64,000 bases of DNA. Source: an uncultured SAR116 cluster alpha proteobacterium. GTDB taxonomy: Bacteria > Pseudomonadota > Alphaproteobacteria > Puniceispirillales > Marisalimonadaceae. Shown in pieces: positions 34,964 to 43,025 of this stretch. Both the position numbers and the translations under genes were made by a program. Location of the stretch: NCBI GenBank assembly GCA_902615025.1, contig CACMNV010000003.1, positions 1 to 64,000 on the forward strand, written 5' to 3'. Numbering within the stretch: position 1 is the first letter of the stretch; each line of letters opens with the position of its first letter. The notes beneath the pieces were generated by a model. The model saw nothing but the letters and a program-made list of their open reading frames with translations, was not told where the DNA came from and ran no database searches.

Positions 34964-36754
34964 ATGTCTCGACGCAAAACCATTCGATTTGGTGACTATA
35001 TCCAAGCAATGTCAATCGACAGTCAAAAAATTCCTTACCAAGAATTAATGCCAGAGCCATTATTTGATCGTCATGGCAATGAACATCCACAACCAGTTCC
35101 AAAAATGAAATTGGGTGGTGGTGATATTATTAAAATTTTACAACCCTATCTGTCTACACGATTTATAGATCAAGCACGTGCAGTTGTTCCACTGGCAATT
35201 TATCTAGCTCTTTTCCAATATTTGGTTCTACAAACACCTGTTATGGATGCAAGTATAATTGCGGGCGGATTATTTGCAGTTATGATTGGCTTAATGATGT
35301 TTATGGAAGGCTTAAAGCTCGGTCTGATGCCTTTTGGTGAGATAATCGGAAATACTTTGCCACGTAAACTACCATTGGCTGGCGTACTGTTTATCGCATT
35401 CTTATTAGGAATTGGAGTGACATTTGCCGAGCCAGCAATTGGCGCATTACAGGTAGCTGGATCAATTGTTGATCCAAAACAGGCACCTTATTTATTTACA
35501 CTACTAAATGATCGTTCTGGCGCAACTGTTTTACTTGTTGGACTTGGAGTTGGTTTGGCGGCAGTTCTTGGTACAGTGAGATTTTTAAGAGGTTGGAGTT
35601 TAAAACCGATGATTTTTTTAAGTGTTGTACCTACTTTGATTTTAAGTGTTATCGCTTTTATGGACCCTGAACTAACAAAAATTGTCGGTTTGGCATGGGA
35701 TTGTGGAGCAGTTACAACTGGACCAGTGACAGTGCCATTAGTCCTTGCACTAGGTATCGGTGTTGCAGCAGCAGCCGGTAAAGGTGCTGATTCTTCATTG
35801 TCTGGCTTTGGAATTGTAACATTGGCATCAGTGTTCCCAATTCTTGGCGTTTTAATACTAAGTTTTTACACAGCCTACACCGTGCCGCCAGAACTGATTA
35901 TTGAAAAAGCGGCTGAAATTAAATTGGCAGTTCAGACTGCAACCACACAGCCACAATGGTATGAAGTAACTCCTTGGACAGAAGTAATCTTAGGCGTAAG
36001 AGCCATTGTACCATTGGTGATTTTCTTGGCAGTGGTGCTATTAGTCATTTTACGTGAAAAGTTAAAAAATGCCTTCATTACTTACTATGGTATTATACTA
36101 GCTGTTGTTGGAATGTGTATCTTTAACGTTGGTTTAACCTACGGTTTAGCAAAACTGGGAGATCAATCTGGTGGATTGATTGCAGGTGCTTTTACATCAA
36201 TTGATGCAATCACGGCAAGTCCGCTATATAGCGTGGCTGTTGGTGTTGGGATTGCAGCTTTATTTGCTTGGGTTCTTGGTCTTTCAGCTACTCTTGCAGA
36301 ACCTGCTTTAAACGCTCTTGGAATGACTGTACAGAATTTAACTAATGGTGCATTCAAAAAATCTATGTTAATGATAGCAGTTGCATTTGGTGTGGGTACT
36401 GGAATAATGCTAGGTGTTTTGAAGCTTATCTATGGATTTCATATAATGTACATTTTAATACCTGGTTATACTCTTGGATTGATACTAACTTTTTTATCGA
36501 CTGAAGAATTTGTCAATGTTGGTTGGGACTCAGCTGGTGTAACTACAGGGCCTGTAACTGTTCCTTTAGTCCTGGCGATGGGTCTAGGATTTGGAAATGC
36601 GCTCGGTTCAACAGATGGATTTGGTATTTTGGCTGCAGCTTCAATTTGTCCTATTGTCGCCGTTTTAACGCTTGGTATTTATGTTCAATTTAAAATAAAA
36701 CGTGAGGAGCGCCGCGTTGCCCGTGAGCTTGCCCTAGAAGGAGAGACAAAATGA
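34964..36754 (+). CDS. DUF1538 double-repeat membrane protein (putative transporter)
   Basis: A 596-aa polytopic membrane protein with two DUF1538 repeats. In the first (about 70-290): GVTFAEPAIGALQVAG and WDCGAVTTGPVTVPLVLALG; in the second (about 340-580): SATLAEPALNALGMTV and WDSAGVTTGPVTVPLVLAMG. Each repeat has about seven hydrophobic segments, and the paired, Gly/Pro/Thr-rich TTGPVTVP segments look like substrate- or ion-binding half-helices. The soluble N-terminus (1-70) has LMPEPLFDRHGNEHPQPVP. Function is unknown. Arg codons are mostly CGN and G+C is visibly higher than in flanking genes, which use AGA, so it was probably acquired. Four-base overlap with the next gene indicates coupling. 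Confidence 0.85.
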   Translation: MSRRKTIRFGDYIQAMSIDSQKIPYQELMPEPLFDRHGNEHPQPVPKMKLGGGDIIKILQPYLSTRFIDQARAVVPLAIYLALFQYLVLQTPVMDASIIAGGLFAVMIGLMMFMEGLKLGLMPFGEIIGNTLPRKLPLAGVLFIAFLLGIGVTFAEPAIGALQVAGSIVDPKQAPYLFTLLNDRSGATVLLVGLGVGLAAVLGTVRFLRGWSLKPMIFLSVVPTLILSVIAFMDPELTKIVGLAWDCGAVTTGPVTVPLVLALGIGVAAAAGKGADSSLSGFGIVTLASVFPILGVLILSFYTAYTVPPELIIEKAAEIKLAVQTATTQPQWYEVTPWTEVILGVRAIVPLVIFLAVVLLVILREKLKNAFITYYGIILAVVGMCIFNVGLTYGLAKLGDQSGGLIAGAFTSIDAITASPLYSVAVGVGIAALFAWVLGLSATLAEPALNALGMTVQNLTNGAFKKSMLMIAVAFGVGTGIMLGVLKLIYGFHIMYILIPGYTLGLILTFLSTEEFVNVGWDSAGVTTGPVTVPLVLAMGLGFGNALGSTDGFGILAAASICPIVAVLTLGIYVQFKIKREERRVARELALEGETK

Positions 36755-37110
36755 AACGTTCATTTACAACATTGACAGACGCAACATTAATCACAGCAGT
36801 TGTACAACAAGGTTATGGTGAGATCATTACTGATGCTTTACTAGAAGTAGGAATTCAAGGATCGACTGTGCATGGGGCAATGGGCGTAGGAATTCGTGAA
36901 AGATTAGGTGCTTTGGGTGTAGCTGTAGATGCCGAACGAGATGTCGTCAATGTGATGGTTTCAAGTGACGAAGTAGATAGAGTTTTTGAGCGAATGTTTT
37001 TAGCTGGAAAGTTAGATACGCCTGGTATGGGTTTTATGTACGCCACCCCACTAATGCAGGCTGCCACCTACGTTCCACCTTCCATTTTAACTAAATATGT
37101 AGGTTCATGA
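36751..37110 (+). CDS. PII-like regulatory protein 1
   Basis: A 119-aa protein with the PII ferredoxin-like pattern: beta1 LITAVVQQGYGEIITDALLEVG, beta2 QGSTVHGAMGVGIRE, a short flexible stretch at the T-loop position, beta3 RDVVNVMVSSDEVDRVFERMF and the C-terminal GKLDTPGMGFMYATPL. The G-[KR]-x-[DG]-x-GxG-like motif fits PII nucleotide loops. The T-loop region has no Tyr equivalent to GlnB Tyr51, so uridylylation is not expected. Its ATG overlaps the DUF1538 stop, and GlnB/GlnK proteins commonly gate the membrane protein encoded beside them, so control of the DUF1538 protein is a fair inference. Confidence 0.78.
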   Translation: MKRSFTTLTDATLITAVVQQGYGEIITDALLEVGIQGSTVHGAMGVGIRERLGALGVAVDAERDVVNVMVSSDEVDRVFERMFLAGKLDTPGMGFMYATPLMQAATYVPPSILTKYVGS

Positions 37111-37111
37111 G

Positions 37112-37498
37112 ATGGTTTTTCCTGAAGTAAAAAGTGATCCTCGGGTGCGCTATCTTGATTACACTTGGTTAATTTCGGGTATATTGTATGAAGGTGGTAC
37201 CGACAAGTTAATTCCTGAACTTATGAAACGTGGTATCAATGAGGTTTACTTTTACAACGTGGCTGGCACGATAATTGGGCAGAAAGCCATTGCAGGTGTT
37301 TCGGGTTCATTTGATGTGGAACAATTTCATGTTGTAGTGACTGCCGATCAAGCAGAGAATATATTTGATTTTATTTATCGCTTCTGTGACTTATCCGAGC
37401 CCAACAAAGGAATAATTTATATGAATAAACTAAATAGATCCACCAAACATTCACTCCAGGGTGACGAAAACACACAATTAGAAGAAATTACAGAATAA
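37112..37498 (+). CDS. PII-like regulatory protein 2
   Basis: A 128-aa protein starting one base after the stop of PII-like protein 1. It shows the same alternating fold: TWLISGILYEGGTDKLIPELMK (beta1-alpha1), INEVYFYNVAGTIIGQK (beta2 and T-loop position), FHVVVTADQAENIFDFIYRF (beta3-alpha2) and GIIYMNKL (beta4). Similarity to the first copy is structural rather than close, so this is a diverged paralogue, possibly forming hetero-trimers with it or sensing another ligand. The last 25 residues are a polar tail. Start and reading frame are supported by the tight operon spacing. Confidence 0.68.
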   Translation: MVFPEVKSDPRVRYLDYTWLISGILYEGGTDKLIPELMKRGINEVYFYNVAGTIIGQKAIAGVSGSFDVEQFHVVVTADQAENIFDFIYRFCDLSEPNKGIIYMNKLNRSTKHSLQGDENTQLEEITE

Positions 37499-37509
37499 TA
37501 GGTGAAACC

Positions 37510-38262
37510 ATGGTAAAAAAGACTGATATAATATCTGAAAATAAAACTAATATTCGTAAGAACAGACGTAAGATTTTTGAGCTGGATGCAGAAGTATCTA
37601 CGACATACGCTGAACTCATGCTTTTACTAGCTGACATTGAAGAAAATCGTTCGTTGCTACAAAGAAATTTTACCTCTGCATTTATGGGCAACCGATCAAT
37701 AGCAATTGACAATGTAAATGATCTGTATGGTTGTCGAATGGCAATGCTTGAAGCGCTAGAACCATCATCTGACGTACAAACTAATTTCAAGGTACGGATG
37801 TTAAATCAAGTAAGGATTGAGCAACTTGAAAACCGCACTGATCTTAATGATACTTTACGGGATATTGCCACTAAAATGATCGAAGTAAATGAGATGTTGC
37901 AGTCAGTTAACAGTTCGATTACTGAAGCTAACGAAGCAGTAGTTGAACAAGGAGATGACATGATTTCTGAGAATGCTAAGTGGGCTGATGGATCGATCCG
38001 CAAGCAAATGACAAAAGCAACTCCAAATACAAATGCACAATCAGTCAAGTCTAATACCGAGCGATTACAAAAACTTTTAGATAGAGCTCATGTTGCAGAG
38101 AAAGAAGCTACTAATTTAGTGTATCGTGTTGAGGATGATACAAAGGGTATCTTGGAACTTGGTGATCAAATTGCTAAACGACGTGAACGCATACAAGCAG
38201 ACCGCGAACGTGTTGTGGCAAACCAGAGAAGAACTGCAGATCACATCATTAAACTAAAATAA
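37510..38262 (+). CDS. Coiled-coil protein of the DUF1538 operon
   Basis: A 250-aa soluble protein, almost wholly predicted helix with heptad-like spacing, e.g. IRKNRRKIFELDAEVSTTYA near the start, IEQLENRTDLNDTLRDIATK mid-protein and GDQIAKRRERIQADRERVVA near the C-terminus. No membrane segment, signal peptide, cysteine motif or enzyme motif is seen. It starts 11 bases after PII-like protein 2 with an AGGTGA ribosome site, so it is the fourth gene of the operon, and shares its higher G+C and CGN arginine codons. No family is recognised. A scaffold or partner for the PII-like proteins or the membrane protein is conceivable but unsupported. Confidence 0.7.
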   Translation: MVKKTDIISENKTNIRKNRRKIFELDAEVSTTYAELMLLLADIEENRSLLQRNFTSAFMGNRSIAIDNVNDLYGCRMAMLEALEPSSDVQTNFKVRMLNQVRIEQLENRTDLNDTLRDIATKMIEVNEMLQSVNSSITEANEAVVEQGDDMISENAKWADGSIRKQMTKATPNTNAQSVKSNTERLQKLLDRAHVAEKEATNLVYRVEDDTKGILELGDQIAKRRERIQADRERVVANQRRTADHIIKLK

Positions 38263-38455
38263 GATCCAACATCTTATAAAGTGATAAATGTGTCATGATG
38301 AAATGGCAATTCATTTTTTAAGACCTAAAACAGTCATTTCTAATTTCTTGGTCTAAACAAATCTTTAAAAAATCTATATCAACATTGGATTATAAATCTT
38401 ATAAAAAACAGACCAATAAGAATATTTATTATCAATTACTATTAATAAATAAATT
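38263..38455. other. Non-coding stretch after the DUF1538 operon
   Basis: About 190 AT-rich bases between the coiled-coil gene and the tRNA-Pro. A weak hairpin ATGAA-N7-TTCAT followed by TTTTTT at about 38298-38322 could be a plus-strand terminator but the stem is only five pairs. No ORF, integrase remnant or transposon end is visible. Confidence 0.4.
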
Positions 38456-38532
<77 letters not shown>

Positions 38533-38577
38533 ATATGGTTCTTTTAATTTAAATTTAAGTTTTTTAAAACAATTTTT

Positions 38578-39063
38578 TCATTTTTTTTTAAATATAATTC
38601 TATCGCCTACGTCAAAACCGAGCTCTTTAAATACACCAACATTTAATTCTAGAACAAATTTAGCTTTTTTTTTACTTCTAATTAATTTTTCACTAAATGG
38701 TTTTGCATCAAAATAAACCTCTATAACTTCTAAGCTTGAGTTAATGAAAATTAAATCTAAAGGTATTACTGTATTCTTCATCCAAAAACTTCTGTAATCC
38801 TCATCAGACCATATGAATAACATACCTTCATGTTTCTTAAGTTTTTTTTTACACTGTAATCCTTTTTGTCTTTCATCGTTGTTTTTTGCTAATTCAACTA
38901 AAAATAATTCTTTATTTTTTGACAATTTATTTTCTACTAGTAATTTTTCTTTTTTTAGATGCTGGGCTTCACATGATATTGATTTTTGAGATATTATAGA
39001 GAAACTAAATAATAAAAATAAGAAATATTTATAGCTTTTTAATTTTCTGAATATAAAGAACAA
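38578..39063 (-). CDS. DUF192 domain protein, exported
   Basis: A 161-aa protein with an N-terminal signal or anchor segment (YKYFLFLLFSFSIISQ) followed by a DUF192 domain. Family motifs are ERQKGLQCKKKLKKHEGMLF, SFWMKNTVIPLDLIFI and the C-terminal VLELNVGVFKELGFDVGD. DUF192 is a small beta-barrel family of unknown activity, usually periplasmic. The gene starts inside the histone-deacetylase-like gene, overlapping it by 35 bases, so translation is likely coupled. Confidence 0.85.
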   Translation of the reverse strand: MFFIFRKLKSYKYFLFLLFSFSIISQKSISCEAQHLKKEKLLVENKLSKNKELFLVELAKNNDERQKGLQCKKKLKKHEGMLFIWSDEDYRSFWMKNTVIPLDLIFINSSLEVIEVYFDAKPFSEKLIRSKKKAKFVLELNVGVFKELGFDVGDRIIFKKK

Positions 39064-40153
39064 TTCCTTTCACCTCATCTCTTATAGGCATATCTTCCAC
39101 ATCATCAATCCATTTATCTAACCACTTATTTGGTATTCCATTTTTAACTCTTGAATTTTTCCATTTTAATGATCTAAGTATTTCTTTGCATTCATCATTC
39201 AATTTAGATTGAAGAAGTTTTTCTTTCGAATTTAATACTAGCCAATTCCCAGCCCAAGCTTTTGCAGTTATATAAGGATTATAACCACCTCCACCTAAAA
39301 TAAGAGTTTTTGTGGATATATCTTTTAAAATAGAAATTGCATGCCAATATGTAGAGTTTGAAATTATCATTTTTGATTGTGGATCATCTTTTAAACTATC
39401 TGTTCCTGCTTGAATAATTGTTATGTCTGGGTTTAGTGCTTTACAATAAGGCATTATTAATTCATCAAGAATAAAAAGCATTTCATTATCATTAAAATTT
39501 TCTGGAACTGGAATATTCATTAAATTATTAATTTTTGATTCTTCTATTTTCCCAGTTCTTGGCCATTTGTTTTTTTCATGTATTGATATTAATTTTACGT
39601 TATCATTATTTAAGAAGTAGTCCTGAACTGCATCACAATGGTGAGCATCTAAATCAATATATAAAATTTTGTTAAAGCCAAATTCTTTAGCTTTTAAAAT
39701 TGCTAGTATGCAATCATTTAAAAAACAAAAGCCTGAAGCAAAATTCTTTCTTCCATGATGTGTGCCACCAGAAAAATTTAAAATTTTTTCTGCTTTATTA
39801 CTTGCTAAAAATTCTATTGCTCTCATAGAAGATTTTGCTGCTGAAGCTGGCCTTGAGTAAACTTCTTTAAATATTGGATTTACACCAACACCTAAATTAT
39901 ATTTTTTCTTCTCGTTTAATTCTAAATCTTGAAACTTTTCAGCTTTTTGCAAAATTTTTAAATAGTCAATATCGTGAAATATTGTTAACTCATCAATCCT
40001 AGCAGGTTCATTGAAAATTAATTCCTCATTAGAAACCCAATTCATAATTTTTAATAGATCTAAACTTGGCCAAACTCTATCAATATTTAAAGGGTGTCCT
40101 TCACCATATCGTGATCCTTTAAAAATTTTGCTAGAAAAAAGAAAATTTTTCAT
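39029..40153 (-). CDS. Histone deacetylase superfamily (acetoin-utilisation/acetylpolyamine amidohydrolase-like) protein
   Basis: A 374-aa zinc hydrolase that removes acetyl groups from lysines, polyamines or related amides. Active-site motifs are GGTHHGRKNFASGFCFLND (charge-relay His pair), YIDLDAHHCDAVQDYF (zinc Asp and His) and QAGTDSLKDDPQ (second zinc Asp), with LILGGGGYNP near the C-terminus. The usual DVHHGDG has Cys in place of the first Gly. All zinc ligands remain, so the enzyme should be active. It is divergent from the ABC permease gene with only six bases between the two start codons. Confidence 0.88.
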   Translation of the reverse strand: MKNFLFSSKIFKGSRYGEGHPLNIDRVWPSLDLLKIMNWVSNEELIFNEPARIDELTIFHDIDYLKILQKAEKFQDLELNEKKKYNLGVGVNPIFKEVYSRPASAAKSSMRAIEFLASNKAEKILNFSGGTHHGRKNFASGFCFLNDCILAILKAKEFGFNKILYIDLDAHHCDAVQDYFLNNDNVKLISIHEKNKWPRTGKIEESKINNLMNIPVPENFNDNEMLFILDELIMPYCKALNPDITIIQAGTDSLKDDPQSKMIISNSTYWHAISILKDISTKTLILGGGGYNPYITAKAWAGNWLVLNSKEKLLQSKLNDECKEILRSLKWKNSRVKNGIPNKWLDKWIDDVEDMPIRDEVKGIVLYIQKIKKL

Positions 40154-40159
40154 CTTAGT

Positions 40160-40900
40160 ATGCTATTTATAAGTATGTTAAGAATATTAGTTACATTTTT
40201 AGTCATTATAATTTTTTGGTATATTATTTGTTTATTATTTGAACTACCATCTTTCATTTTACCTTCACCTGATTTAGTAGCAATTGCTTTATTTAATAAT
40301 TTTTTTGAAATTTTAAATCATTCATCAATTACTTTATTAGAAATTTTATTATCTTTATTTTTTGGAATAGTTTTAGGAAGCTTTTTTGCAGTTTTAATTT
40401 CATTATCTGAAAGACTTAAAAGATGGATTATGCCTTTATTGCTAGCAAGTCAATCAATACCAGTATTTGCCTTAGCTCCAATTTTGGTTTTATGGTTTGG
40501 TTATGGAATATCAAGTAAGGTAATAATAGGAACTATAATTGTTTTCTTTCCTATCGCGTCAAACTTTTCAGATGCACTAAATAAAATCCCCAAAGAATAT
40601 ATTCATGCTGGACAAACATTAGGGTTTTCAAAGTTACAAATTTTTAACCTAATTAAACTCCCAAATGCATTACCTGGACTTTTTTCTGGCATAAGAGTTG
40701 GGGCTTGTTTTGCACCTATTGGGGCAGTTGTTGGCGAATGGATTGGGGGAAGTCAAGGATTAGGATCCTATATGATCTATAGTAACGCAAGATTACAAAT
40801 TGATAATATGTTCGCTGCATTAATAATTTTAATTCTTATCACTATCTCACTTTATCATCTGATTGACTTGATACTCAAAAAGTTGATTTGGTGGAAATAA
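40160..40900 (+). CDS. ABC transporter permease, thiamin-precursor (ThiX-like) class
   Basis: A 246-aa inner-membrane permease with about six hydrophobic segments and the EAA-type coupling loop HAGQTLGFSKLQIFNLIKLP (about 153-172). The family also serves sulfonates and nitrate, but the next gene is a THI5/NMT1-like binding protein behind a TPP riboswitch, which assigns it to uptake of a thiamin pyrimidine precursor. The start may be 40160 or the in-frame ATG at 40175 (MLRILVTFLV). No ATPase gene is adjacent, so that subunit must be encoded elsewhere. Confidence 0.83.
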   Translation: MLFISMLRILVTFLVIIIFWYIICLLFELPSFILPSPDLVAIALFNNFFEILNHSSITLLEILLSLFFGIVLGSFFAVLISLSERLKRWIMPLLLASQSIPVFALAPILVLWFGYGISSKVIIGTIIVFFPIASNFSDALNKIPKEYIHAGQTLGFSKLQIFNLIKLPNALPGLFSGIRVGACFAPIGAVVGEWIGGSQGLGSYMIYSNARLQIDNMFAALIILILITISLYHLIDLILKKLIWWK

Positions 40901-40936
40901 TTAGTTTACATCAATTAAAGTTAATGCGATATTAAC

Positions 40937-41009
40937 ACCAACAGGGGTGCTTTTTAAAGCTGAGATATACCCTAAAAACCTGATCTAGATAATGCTAGCG
41001 GAGGGAGTT
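40937..41009 (+). promoter_or_regulatory. TPP riboswitch (thi-box)
   Basis: The conserved TPP aptamer cores are present in order: GGGGTGC, GCTGAGATATACCC, ACCTGATCTAGATAATGCTAGCG and GGAGGGAG. It lies in the 113-base gap between the permease and the binding-protein gene, so it controls only the latter. The terminal GGAGGGAG at 41000-41007 is both the 3' strand of the aptamer closing region and the Shine-Dalgarno sequence for the ATG at 41014. TPP binding would therefore hide the ribosome site directly. Aptamer identity is directly visible; the mechanism is inferred. Confidence 0.93.
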
Positions 41010-41013
41010 CATT

Positions 41014-41949
41014 ATGCGATTATTATCATTAATTTTATTTCTTAATTTCATTTTTTACTCTTCATTTTCTTTATCAAATGAAAATAATATAAAGCTTGGA
41101 TTGGATTGGTTTATTAATCCAGATCACGCACCAATTATTATAGCTGAACAATATGGTTATTTTAAAGAAAATGGATTAAAGGTTGAAATCATTGAGCCTG
41201 CTGACCCAAATGATCCACCTAAACAAGTCGCTGCTGGAAAAATTGATATAGCGATATCTTATCAACCACAATTTCATTTACAAATTGATCAATCTCTTCC
41301 AATTGTGAGACTAGGATCTTTAGTTAGCACACCACTAAATAGTCTTGTAGTTTTAAAAGATGGACCAATAAAATCTATTAAAGATCTTAAAAATAAAAAA
41401 ATAGGTTTTTCTGTTGGTGGTTTTGAAGACGCACTTTTGTCAGGAATGTTTGAAAAATATGGATTAAAATTATCAGATGTTGAATTAATAAACATTAATT
41501 TTTCACTATCACCTTCATTAATTTCTAAAAAAGTAGACGCCGTAATTGGAGCATTTAGAAACTTTGAACTTAACCAAATGGATATTGTAAACCGACCTGG
41601 AAAAGCTTTCTATCCAGAGGAACATGGAGTTCCTCATTATGAAGAATTAATCTATATTGTTAATAAAAATGATAGAAAAAAACAAAAGTTTACAAGTTTT
41701 CTTAAAGCAATTCAAAAAGCTACAATTAAGATTGTTAATAGCCCTGAAGAAACATGGAAAGATTTTTCGAGTTATAAAAAAGGCCTTAATGACGAATTAA
41801 ATAAAAGAGCTTATCGAGATACTATTAGAAGATTTACCTTACGTCCTAGCGCATATGATTTAAAGGCTTATAAAGTTTTTCAAAACTTTCTATACAATAA
41901 AAAAATAATCAAAAATATACATAATATTGAATTATTTATTAAACCGTGA
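41014..41949 (+). CDS. thiY: ABC transporter substrate-binding protein, HMP/thiamin-precursor (ThiY-like)
   Basis: A 311-aa exported binding protein of the NMT1/THI5 family. The signal peptide is MRLLSLILFLNFIFYSSFS. The mature start GLDWFINPDHAPIIIAEQYG and EPADPNDPPKQVAAGKIDIA are the ThiY/THI5 hallmark, and LKNKKIGFSVGGFEDALL follows. It lies directly behind a TPP riboswitch, so the ligand is a thiamin pyrimidine precursor such as HMP or formyl-aminopyrimidine. SAR11 cells are known to need HMP from outside, which fits. The permease lies upstream. Confidence 0.9.
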   Translation: MRLLSLILFLNFIFYSSFSLSNENNIKLGLDWFINPDHAPIIIAEQYGYFKENGLKVEIIEPADPNDPPKQVAAGKIDIAISYQPQFHLQIDQSLPIVRLGSLVSTPLNSLVVLKDGPIKSIKDLKNKKIGFSVGGFEDALLSGMFEKYGLKLSDVELININFSLSPSLISKKVDAVIGAFRNFELNQMDIVNRPGKAFYPEEHGVPHYEELIYIVNKNDRKKQKFTSFLKAIQKATIKIVNSPEETWKDFSSYKKGLNDELNKRAYRDTIRRFTLRPSAYDLKAYKVFQNFLYNKKIIKNIHNIELFIKP

Positions 41950-41964
41950 TTATATTCATTAATC

Positions 41965-42441
41965 ATGATTAATAGTAAAAGTATTTCATTATTCTTTTCG
42001 TTATTTGGTTTTTGGCTATTAATGTCTGGCCATTATACAGTTTTAATTACATCACTTGGTGTAGTTTCTTGTTTGTTATGTGTTTACTTGACAATTAAAG
42101 GAAATTTTTTGGATAACGAAACTATACCTATTTATTTTTTTCCTCGATTAATTCAATATACAATTTGGTTAATCAAAGAAATCTTCATGTCAAATATAAC
42201 AACAGCTAAAGTTATTTTATCTAAATCAGAAGAACCAGAATTATTCTCTGTTAAAGCTACCCAAAAAACAAACGAAGGAAAAGTAACTTATGCAAATTCT
42301 ATCACGCTTACACCTGGTACTGTAACCACACAAATAAAGGATAATGTATTTGAAGTTCATGCATTAACTAAAGAGTTTGGTGATGACGTTAGAAGTTCTG
42401 AGATGGATAGAATGGTAACTTGGTTAGAAAAAGGAAAATAA
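41965..42441 (+). CDS. mrpE: Na+/H+ antiporter subunit MrpE-like
   Basis: A 158-aa membrane protein with two or three N-terminal hydrophobic segments and a cytoplasmic C-terminal part. ANSITLTPGTVTTQIKDNVFEVHALT is the conserved MrpE/MnhE signature region (quoted by its core NSITLTPGTVT). First gene of the Mrp operon E-F-G-B'-B-C-D-D-x-D. It begins 15 bases after thiY without an obvious terminator, so read-through is possible. Confidence 0.9.
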   Translation: MINSKSISLFFSLFGFWLLMSGHYTVLITSLGVVSCLLCVYLTIKGNFLDNETIPIYFFPRLIQYTIWLIKEIFMSNITTAKVILSKSEEPELFSVKATQKTNEGKVTYANSITLTPGTVTTQIKDNVFEVHALTKEFGDDVRSSEMDRMVTWLEKGK

Positions 42442-42701
42442 TGTTTTTAGCTGTTTTGATTGCCCTTGCGATATCTTTTTTGTTAATTTTAGTTCGTTTA
42501 GTTATGGGGAGAACTACATTTGACAGAATTTTAGCTGCAAATAGTATTGGCACTTTAATAGTTTTAGGAATTTCTGTTCATGGTTTTTATATGGGTAGAC
42601 CTGAATTTATAGATATTTCTATTGTCTACGCACTCATAAATTTTATTGGAACAGTAGCGGTTCTGAAACTTTTTGATAAAGGAACACTTGGGGATAAATA
42701 A
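42441..42701 (+). CDS. mrpF: Na+/H+ antiporter subunit MrpF-like
   Basis: An 86-aa protein with three hydrophobic segments. The ORF track begins at 42420, but that start lies inside mrpE; the ATG at 42441 overlaps the mrpE stop (TAATG) and begins directly with the first membrane helix (MFLAVLIALAISFL). The segment GRTTFDRILAANSIGTL is the MrpF family motif. It feeds into mrpG with no gap. Confidence 0.9.
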   Translation: MFLAVLIALAISFLLILVRLVMGRTTFDRILAANSIGTLIVLGISVHGFYMGRPEFIDISIVYALINFIGTVAVLKLFDKGTLGDK

Positions 42702-43025
42702 ATGTTAGATATCTCTATTGAAATAATATCTATAATATCTTTTGTAGTTGGAGTTTTTTTTATATTAACTGGATCTATAGGGCTAATAAGATTACCAGAT
42801 GTTTTTTCTCGAATACATGCAGCTGGCATGATTGATACAGCTGGAGCGTCATTTGTAATATTAGGAATGATTTTACAAAGTGGCTTTTCATTAATTACTG
42901 CAAAACTAGTATTTATTGGAATATTTATATTTTTCACAAGTCCTATTACAGGTCATGTAACTGCAAACCTTGCTAGAAAAAAAGGTGTTAATCCTGTAGG
43001 AAAGACAAAAGGTAAAACTCTATGA
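42702..43025 (+). CDS. mrpG: Na+/H+ antiporter subunit MrpG-like
   Basis: A 107-aa three-helix protein with the MrpG signature IGLIRLPDVFSRIHAAGMIDT and LVFIGIFIFFTSPITGHVTA. The cytoplasmic C-terminus is basic. It starts immediately after mrpF and its stop overlaps the next gene by four bases. Confidence 0.92.
   Translation: MLDISIEIISIISFVVGVFFILTGSIGLIRLPDVFSRIHAAGMIDTAGASFVILGMILQSGFSLITAKLVFIGIFIFFTSPITGHVTANLARKKGVNPVGKTKGKTL

Noticed and set aside
36751-37110. Canonical GlnB/GlnK
   Set aside because: The T-loop position lacks the modifiable Tyr and is shortened, and there is no amtB or glnA; PII-like is the safer call.
38298-38322. Intrinsic terminator after the coiled-coil gene
   Set aside because: Stem is only five A/T-rich pairs; noted in the non-coding entry but not called.
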